Below are positions 58,948 to 64,000 of a DNA stretch of 64,000 nt, piece after piece. The notes beneath the pieces were generated by a model. The model saw nothing but the letters and a program-made list of their open reading frames with translations. It was not told the DNA's origin and did not search any database. Position 1 is the stretch's first letter. Every line of letters starts with the position of its first letter. A program made the position numbers and the translations under genes. The DNA comes from Ancylostoma caninum (Eukaryota > Nematoda > Chromadorea > Rhabditida > Ancylostomatidae): positions 124,001-188,000 of the forward strand of contig JBAJFG010000582.1 of the NCBI GenBank assembly GCA_037903475.1, in the 5' to 3' direction.

Positions 58948-60063
58948 TATTGATATCTTCAATGTTTTTTCTGCCATACAGGTTGTTATAGGAACACCTT
59001 TATTGGCCGACGTTCCGACAGAAAGTCGTTTTCAAGGCCTGAAAGTGGATCAATTTCTTTGAATCTGCGCTCTAACCCATCAAACACCTCTTCCGACCTG
59101 CACATTCAACTCATTCCGGGCAGATAACCATGAGTACCGACTGTAAAGAGGAAACTCAAAAAAAAACTTAACTAAAATGAACTCAAACTAAAAAAACTTC
59201 CTTTGTGCATTCCGTTTATTTCAGATAGGGTAAGTGATGCTGTAAAACAATGTCTTATCCGGGCTCAGTTGCAAGATGACGTCGTTTTAGTTAACATCCC
59301 TAACGACAACATCAAAAGACAATTGGTCCGGAATAGACTGTATGACAGAAATTGTCTAACCGAGCGATGCGTTACTTGCCCCTACGGTAAAAGCGGAGAT
59401 TGTGCTAAAACAGGAGTTGTCTGCCAAATTGAATGCCTGATCTGCCACGCGATTTACATTGGGGAAACCGGTCGACCGCTGCATGTTCGAGTAAATGAGC
59501 ATTTGGCTGGTAAAAGACGGGAAACTTTGATAATGCCGCTTGGGAGACGGGAGGACCACAGTGGAAACGACTTTGCAATTGCGTGCACGATTCTGGCTCA
59601 CGAACCAGAAATTTTGGCTAGGAAAACGCTTGAGGCATTCTGTACGCAATCCTAGAATGAACAACAGAAGTGAGCATTTATCGATAACCAGTGGGCTGAT
59701 GCCGTTCATACCATTGTGTGAGATATGAGATATTTATGTGATTGTCACCGATCAGCTCATGCACAAGCGCTGAGCAACACTCAGTCGTCCGCTGGTGACA
59801 ATCGTGTATAGTAGTGTGCGGAAAAACATCCCGCATATTGGTGGAACATCGGGTGAGTTTCCTCTTTACAGTCGGTACTCATGGTTATCTGCCCGGAATG
59901 AGTTGAATGTGCAGGTCGGAAGAGGTGTTTGATGGGTTAGAGTGCAGATTCAAAGAAATTGATCCACTTTCAGGCCTTGAAAACGACTTTCTGTCGAAAC
60001 GTCGGCCAATAAAGGTGTTCCTATAACAACCTGTATGGCAGAAAAACATTGAAGATATCAATA
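58948..60063 (+). mobile_element. Penelope-like element 3' part with inverted terminal repeats
   Basis: The repeat at 58948-59151 (ATTGATATCTTCAATGTTTT... to GTAAAGAGGAAACTC) recurs inverted at 60063-59855, with only small differences over about 205 bp. A GIY-YIG coding region lies between. Penelope-like elements are known for terminal repeats that can be direct or inverted and for 5' truncation. No reverse transcriptase was found. Inside the repeat, on the minus-strand sense of 58948-59151, CGACTTTCTGTCGAAAC resembles part of the hammerhead ribozyme core found in such elements. Confidence 0.8.
59203..59730 (+). pseudogene. Penelope-like GIY-YIG endonuclease domain
   Basis: The frame from about 59190 reads LCIPFISDRVSDAVKQCLIR, then CVTCPYGKSGDC, CQIECLICHAIYIGETGRPL and RVNEHLAGK, then LGRREDHSGNDFAIACTILA and EILARKTLEAF. 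The order of Cys pairs, the YIGETGR block (GIY-YIG), the Arg and the NEH are those of the endonuclease domain at the C-terminus of Penelope-like elements. A stop/frameshift near 59650 moves the last part (NPRMNNRSEHLSITSGLMPF) to another frame. It nicks DNA for target-primed reverse transcription in active elements; here it is an isolated remnant. Confidence 0.85.
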
Positions 60064-60823
60064 TTTTTATTAATTTTATTTTCCACATGGGTCCCCAAAC
60101 CGCCCACTTTCTGCATCCGCCACTAGTATGCACTTATATATGACGAAGGATCAGCCGAATGTCTCGTCAGCTTCGCATCCTCGCAAGCACTGTCTGTGAC
60201 TGAGCCTCATGATGAAAGCATGCGATCACGTGCTGTCCCCTGACGCCTTCGCTCTCTTAAATTTTGCTGCACTACCAGGTTTTATGTAGGAGTATTAGAC
60301 ATGGAACCCTTTTAGGTTTGGAGGGAGCTTCTATGACTTCGGTGAATCTTCACTGTGGCGACCTTGAACCCTCATGTCCATATTTTGTGGAGTTTACAGG
60401 TGTATTCACGAGGAGATCAACAGTCCTGCCTAATCCTCAGGTTACGAATAATTTTACGATCTGAAAAGTGTAGCCATTAGCTTGACATCTTGTAATGATG
60501 CTGCTATAAATTCAACGCCCAAGGAGAATAGTGTTCAGTGGATTGGCTCGCCAATTAAGAATACGTTGAACCACTTTCAGGTCTCCGAAAAAGCCGTATG
60601 GAAGAACAAATCAAGAACAAGCTAGATGTGGGAAAGGAGGCTCAATTGTTTCTCAACAGTGCTAGTACAGCCGACCGGGACAGAATTTTATTTTTGCCGT
60701 GCAGAATCACATCAAAAAGAGAGAGCTCTTCATTGCAACATACAATACATGAATAACACAGCGTTTCTTCATGAAAACACATCACATAAAGTTATTCGGT
60801 AGAAGCAGTTAACTTCAGGAAGC
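60064..60823. other. no gene recognised; 3' flank of the Gly-rich peptide gene
   Basis: No coding chain, tRNA or repeat seen. Confidence 0.35.
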
Positions 60824-60829
60824 TTTATT
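60824..60829 (-). promoter_or_regulatory. polyadenylation signal AATAAA
   Basis: AATAAA on the minus strand, about 21 bases after the stop codon of the Gly-rich peptide gene. The spacing fits the short 3' UTRs of nematode genes. Confidence 0.7.
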
Positions 60830-60850
60830 GGATGCAGGTAATTTGATGAT

Positions 60851-61192
60851 TTATCCCCATCCCATCATGCCGCCTCCATATGGGCGACCAAAGCCACCTC
60901 CTCCCCAGCCACCTCCTCCCCATCCCGGTCGTCCCCATCCGCCGCCCCATGGACGGCCCCAGCCACCTCCTCCCCATCCCGGTCGCTCCCATCTGTCGTC
61001 CCAATCTCGCTTGCTTCGGATCAGTGGCGCACTAAAAAAAGGCAGTTCTTCGAATGATGTAAAGAAACGAATGAACGTATGGACGAACCTTTCAGAGGCT
61101 ACGCTACCATCGAAGTCAAGCTGTGACCTCGCAGCAAATGCAGAACGTGTTGCTAACAGGCCGAACAGAAAACATATCGCCAGTAAGCGCAT
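60851..61192 (-). CDS. secreted Gly/Trp-rich peptide precursor, 113 residues
   Basis: The start at 61192 is chosen because TTTTTTTTCAG lies one base before ATG, a strong acceptor suited to spliced-leader trans-splicing; an upstream in-frame Met at 61213 would lie inside that tract. MRLLAICFLFGLLATRSAFA is a clear signal peptide. Residues 21-57 form a pro-region ending in the dibasic SKR. The C-terminal part is DWDDRWERPGWGGGGWGRP and further GWGRPGWGGGGWGGGGFGRP, ending GGGMMGWG. The layout (signal, KR site, repetitive Gly/aromatic peptide, C-terminal Gly) resembles nematode NLP/caenacin-type antimicrobial peptides, though no exact family is claimed; a cuticle or eggshell glycine-rich protein is the alternative. 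An optional 57-nt intron (61088-61032, ending CTGCCTTTTTTTAG) would remove 19 residues in frame. The opposite-strand Pro-rich frame is a shadow. Confidence 0.8.
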   Translation of the reverse strand: MRLLAICFLFGLLATRSAFAARSQLDFDGSVASERFVHTFIRFFTSFEELPFFSAPLIRSKRDWDDRWERPGWGGGGWGRPWGGGWGRPGWGGGGWGGGGFGRPYGGGMMGWG

Positions 61193-61204
61193 TCTGAAAA
61201 AAAA

Positions 61205-61915
61205 CACTGACATAACGAAGGTTTACTCTGAAATTCAACGAAAGCGAATAGGTGCCAGTTTTGCATATCACCAAAACTATTATACGAATCCATATTAAAC
61301 TACGAAGTAATCTCGGAGTCGGCTCACCACAAACAGAAAATTTACTTTTGTTATAGCTAGCATTACTTAGAGTTCTAGGTGGTATTACTTCGGCCGAGAC
61401 CGTGATGTAAACATGATGTGACCATCAGATGTTACCTCGAGGTTACCTCGCAGTTAGTTTTTTGAGGACAGTGTGTTATATCATGGTGGGTATCAAGATG
61501 TCAACATAATCGGCTTCTGCTTGGGGCGCTGGTTACAATGATGTGCTTGAACTCTCAAATAAAGAACGGACAAGAGAGGCGACTTTTAAGCCAAATTTGA
61601 TATTGGAGCGGACGAGTTACCTTGCTAGAAAATTAGGGAAGGCGAATGAAAAGTTAAACTTGTTCATTAAAATGACCTTCTCAGCAATAGCTATTTTCGA
61701 CTGAGCAAGTATTGCCGTGATAGAGAATCATGCCGCACTCTCATCAAGCTTTTGAAGTGGAATGAAGTCTGGCTACTGGCCGAGAACTTCGAATTTGTCG
61801 GCCGAAGAATCCCGTGACTTATGGGGTTTTCGACGATCTTCTGGAACTTGAAGTGCATCTTCACGCTCAGCGACTCGCATAGGTTTGGCCTAGGTAAGTG
61901 AGGATCTCTCAGGTA
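61205..61915. other. upstream region of the Gly-rich gene; no gene recognised
   Basis: No further exon or repeat was recognised. A minus-strand open frame at 61996-61691 overlaps the MITE and is not supported. Confidence 0.35.
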
Positions 61916-62183
61916 GTCGCTATACTGCTCGAGGAGTATAGCACCTTGCGTCGCCATCGCCGGCAACAGCGGCCGCGTATTTTGGCGACCACTCACAATC
62001 GATATGCACCGACGTCAAAGTATTTGGCAGACACCCGCCGATCACCAGTGTTGGCGACCAATCGATAGGCATCGACGTTACAGTCGCCAACATCGGTGGC
62101 CGCCCACGATCGATGCGCACCGGCTTCACAGTCGCCAGCAACGGTGACGCAGAGTGGTACAGTGCTCGAGGACTATAGCGGCA
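61916..62183. mobile_element. MITE-like element with palindromic ends, copy 2
   Basis: The reverse complement aligns along its whole length with 26571-26890. Ends TCGCTATACTGCTCGAGGAG and, from the right, GCCGCTATAGTCCTCGAGCA. The interior has repeated GTCGCCAACA and ATCGATAGGCATCGACG motifs. It is shorter than copy 1 by 52 bp. No coding. Confidence 0.75.
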
Positions 62184-63125
62184 GTGCAAGGCGATCCCCG
62201 AGTTGACTGAAGATCTATTGGAAAATGACCGAGACCGCAAGATAACCGGTTGGTCACCTTGAGATCTCATTCTGTTCCCGAACTCATGGTGACAGAGCTG
62301 AAACCATTATCTACTATCTTATCACGTGGACTAGTAGGTCATGAGGCCTACAGGAAACTTTCTGGCTCAGTCGTTTTTCCTATTTAGAGACCTGTTTTAG
62401 GTATTCTTTCATGAAAACGTAATAAATACTCTTTTCTTGCAGAGGCAGACATTACATTAATCTAAGAGTCGAACGATGGGACTCAGATGTGTTTAAGATC
62501 TTTTCAATACATAGTAAAGGAACAATATAATTGATTCTAAGCACATGGTAAAACCGTCAAACCTCCAGCTGAACCGAATGCGGGGAAAGAGTTTAATACT
62601 GTCTACAATGCCGAAATCGTATGTGCTTGACCCTGAAAATGTGTTGCCAACATATTCTGTTGCTTTTATATTGTCAAACATAATTGCGGTTCATTTTCTC
62701 GGATAACGATGATGATGCCATGCCTTGATGATTTCAACCTGTGAAAAGTATTGGCGAACACATTTTATCGACAAGCGGGCCGCCATTGAATATCAAGGCG
62801 GCACATCTGGGTCCTTGCGCACCTTATCTCCATCGACGAATCCCTGTCTTAATATTCTACACATTAATAAGCGTTAGTGCACCCCTTCTTGATAGATGCA
62901 TGATATCCTGACGCTTTCAGACCATTGGACCTCGGCGCATCAGTGGTCCCGTACACTCTGTAAATCTTGGGAGCAATGAAAGAAATTTAGGGAATAGCAA
63001 AAGCCATTTGCTTTTCTGTTTGTTCGTTCTTTTGAATCCCCCCCCCCCTCGGAATATTTCAGAGTGGGAAATGAGTGATAAATTTCGGAAAAGAACGAGA
63101 AATCAAGAAGTTCGAAACGGTGATC
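62184..63125. other. no gene firmly recognised
   Basis: CTCTTTTCTTGCAG at about 62440 is a good acceptor on the plus strand, and ACACATTTTCAG on the minus strand (near 62640) precedes a 23-codon open stretch ending in donor AG/GTTTGA, but neither could be linked to other exons. Confidence 0.3.
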
Positions 63126-63128
63126 TAG

Positions 63129-63545
63129 TGATTGTCCATATATTGGAACCTCTATGTATCGATCCCCTATGTACTTGCAAATATTGTTCATGCTGTGCTC
63201 CTCTTGTATCTTCCGAGACGACAAGGTCTTTCAAAGGGAGGGGATGAACATCGCCTGTGGATCACGAGGGATCCGCCTTGCCATTCAATTATTTGTAGGT
63301 TTCACATTCTCTGAGAGTCTTTCTAGCTTGAATGAAGATATGTTGGCTCTGGATCCGCTATTGTGTGATTGTTATTTGCGAAGTAGCGCAATCCCTAGTG
63401 ATCCCCTTTTCAGCATAGCAATGTGCATCTCCTCCTTCTTAAATATTTCCTCGACTGATAAACACACAAGAGAAGCGCAGGTGATTTTATAATGTGCACA
63501 TATGTAGGGGATCCATAAAGGATTCAACACATGGACAATCGCTCG
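63129..63545. repeat. inverted repeat with about 155-bp arms, next to CR1-like ORF1
   Basis: The left arm 63129-63282 (GTGATTGTCCATATATTGGA..., GATCCCCTATGTACTTGCA, GATCACGAGGGAT) matches the inverted right arm 63545-63385. A 100-bp spacer separates them. The minus-strand frame across the right arm (63764-63372) is mostly a shadow of this repeat and of ORF1. Confidence 0.7.
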
Positions 63546-63615
63546 AGCACCGTTTGGAACTGCTCGAATACTTGACAGCATATCCGATCTATCCATTCTT
63601 GCATCTGCATCCACC

Positions 63616-64000
63616 ATGAGTGGTCGACAACTCAATGCCAGTTCTATCCGTACAGCTGAAGACCTAGAGGAGAAAACGGATGAGTTGCTAAAACTTAATG
63701 AAGCAGAAAGATATTTGATGCTCATTTCTATCCTGACCCAGGTGCTGCCGCGAAGGAATGCCACTTACGCTGAGAAAGCTGCAATGAAAGGTGGAATCGC
63801 TGCTGTTGAAACGATTGGTCGTGATCAGCAGCGTAAAAATGAACGCACATTTGACGACGTTGAAAGGCAGCGCTCAGTTGTAATTGCTGGCCTGCCTGAA
63901 CCGGCAGCAGATCTACGGGGGCAGGATAGAATGAGTTTTGAGTGGAGTAACATTTGGGAACTGTTTGAAGAGTTGGACGTGAACTTTTCCCCTGTCAGTC
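63616..64000 (+). CDS. CR1-like retrotransposon 3, ORF1 (5' part, runs off the window)
   Basis: Open from ATG at 63616 (in fact from about 63540) to the window end, 128 codons without a stop. It begins MSGRQLNASSIRTAEDLEEK with a charged helical segment, then ATYAEKAAMKGGIAAVETIG, and ERQRSVVIAGLPEPAADLRG followed by WELFEELDVNFSPVS. The ER.RSVV..GLPE motif is shared with the decayed ORF1 at 33640-34330 and is typical of nematode CR1-like ORF1 proteins (RNA-binding, LINE ribonucleoprotein). Unlike the other two CR1-like copies, no break is visible, so this may be a younger element. Confidence 0.75.
   Translation, partial: MSGRQLNASSIRTAEDLEEKTDELLKLNEAERYLMLISILTQVLPRRNATYAEKAAMKGGIAAVETIGRDQQRKNERTFDDVERQRSVVIAGLPEPAADLRGQDRMSFEWSNIWELFEELDVNFSPVS

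Noticed and set aside
59690..59815. complete hammerhead ribozyme around GGGCTGATGCCG or the GTCACC..GGTGAC hairpin
   Set aside because: No GAAA box at the required place and stem II does not form; only the motif within the inverted repeats is kept as a weak candidate.
60828..61298. 156-residue plus-strand Pro-rich frame
   Set aside because: Antisense shadow of the Gly-rich peptide gene, which has a signal peptide, acceptor and AATAAA on the minus strand.

Overview
The window looks like gene-poor, repeat-dense nuclear DNA from a nematode, probably a clade V / strongylid (hookworm-like) worm. The signs are interstitial TTAGGC repeats (the nematode telomere unit), a seven-exon chemoreceptor gene of the nematode Sra superfamily, splice acceptors of TTTCAG type including two that sit directly before start codons (spliced-leader style), and mariner copies of about 1.28 kb. 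The species is inferred, not shown. Most long open frames are by-products of minisatellites or of a CA microsatellite.

Host genes are few. A complete 318-residue seven-transmembrane receptor runs on the minus strand from 15017 to 9005, in exons too short to stand out as open frames. A small secreted Gly/Trp-rich peptide gene lies at 61192-60851 (minus) with an AATAAA signal. Two further minus-strand gene fragments are supported by splice sites (6327-5954 and 16455-16233), without recognisable function.

The rest is mobile DNA, much of it nested. Two non-autonomous Helitron-like families carry related 50-60 bp minisatellites. Family 1 occurs at 1-1416, about 1450-2366, 17018-17478, 28211-29625, 50901-51528 and 53567-53640. 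Family 2 occurs at 22892-24704 and about 54487-57024. One family 1 copy sits in a CR1-like reverse transcriptase between A and T, and removing it restores the reading frame. One family 2 copy sits in a mariner whose uninterrupted relative (43096-44376) fixes both ends. A Mutator-like TIR element with a 9-bp target duplication is nested in the second family 2 copy.

Other elements are three CR1-like retrotransposons, RTE-like endonuclease and 3' fragments, a Penelope-like element with a GIY-YIG domain and inverted terminal repeats, mariner/Tc1 relics, several MITE or foldback elements, and three inverted pairs of tRNA-derived (SINE-like) repeats. One of those pairs encloses a palindrome of head-to-head telomeric repeats.
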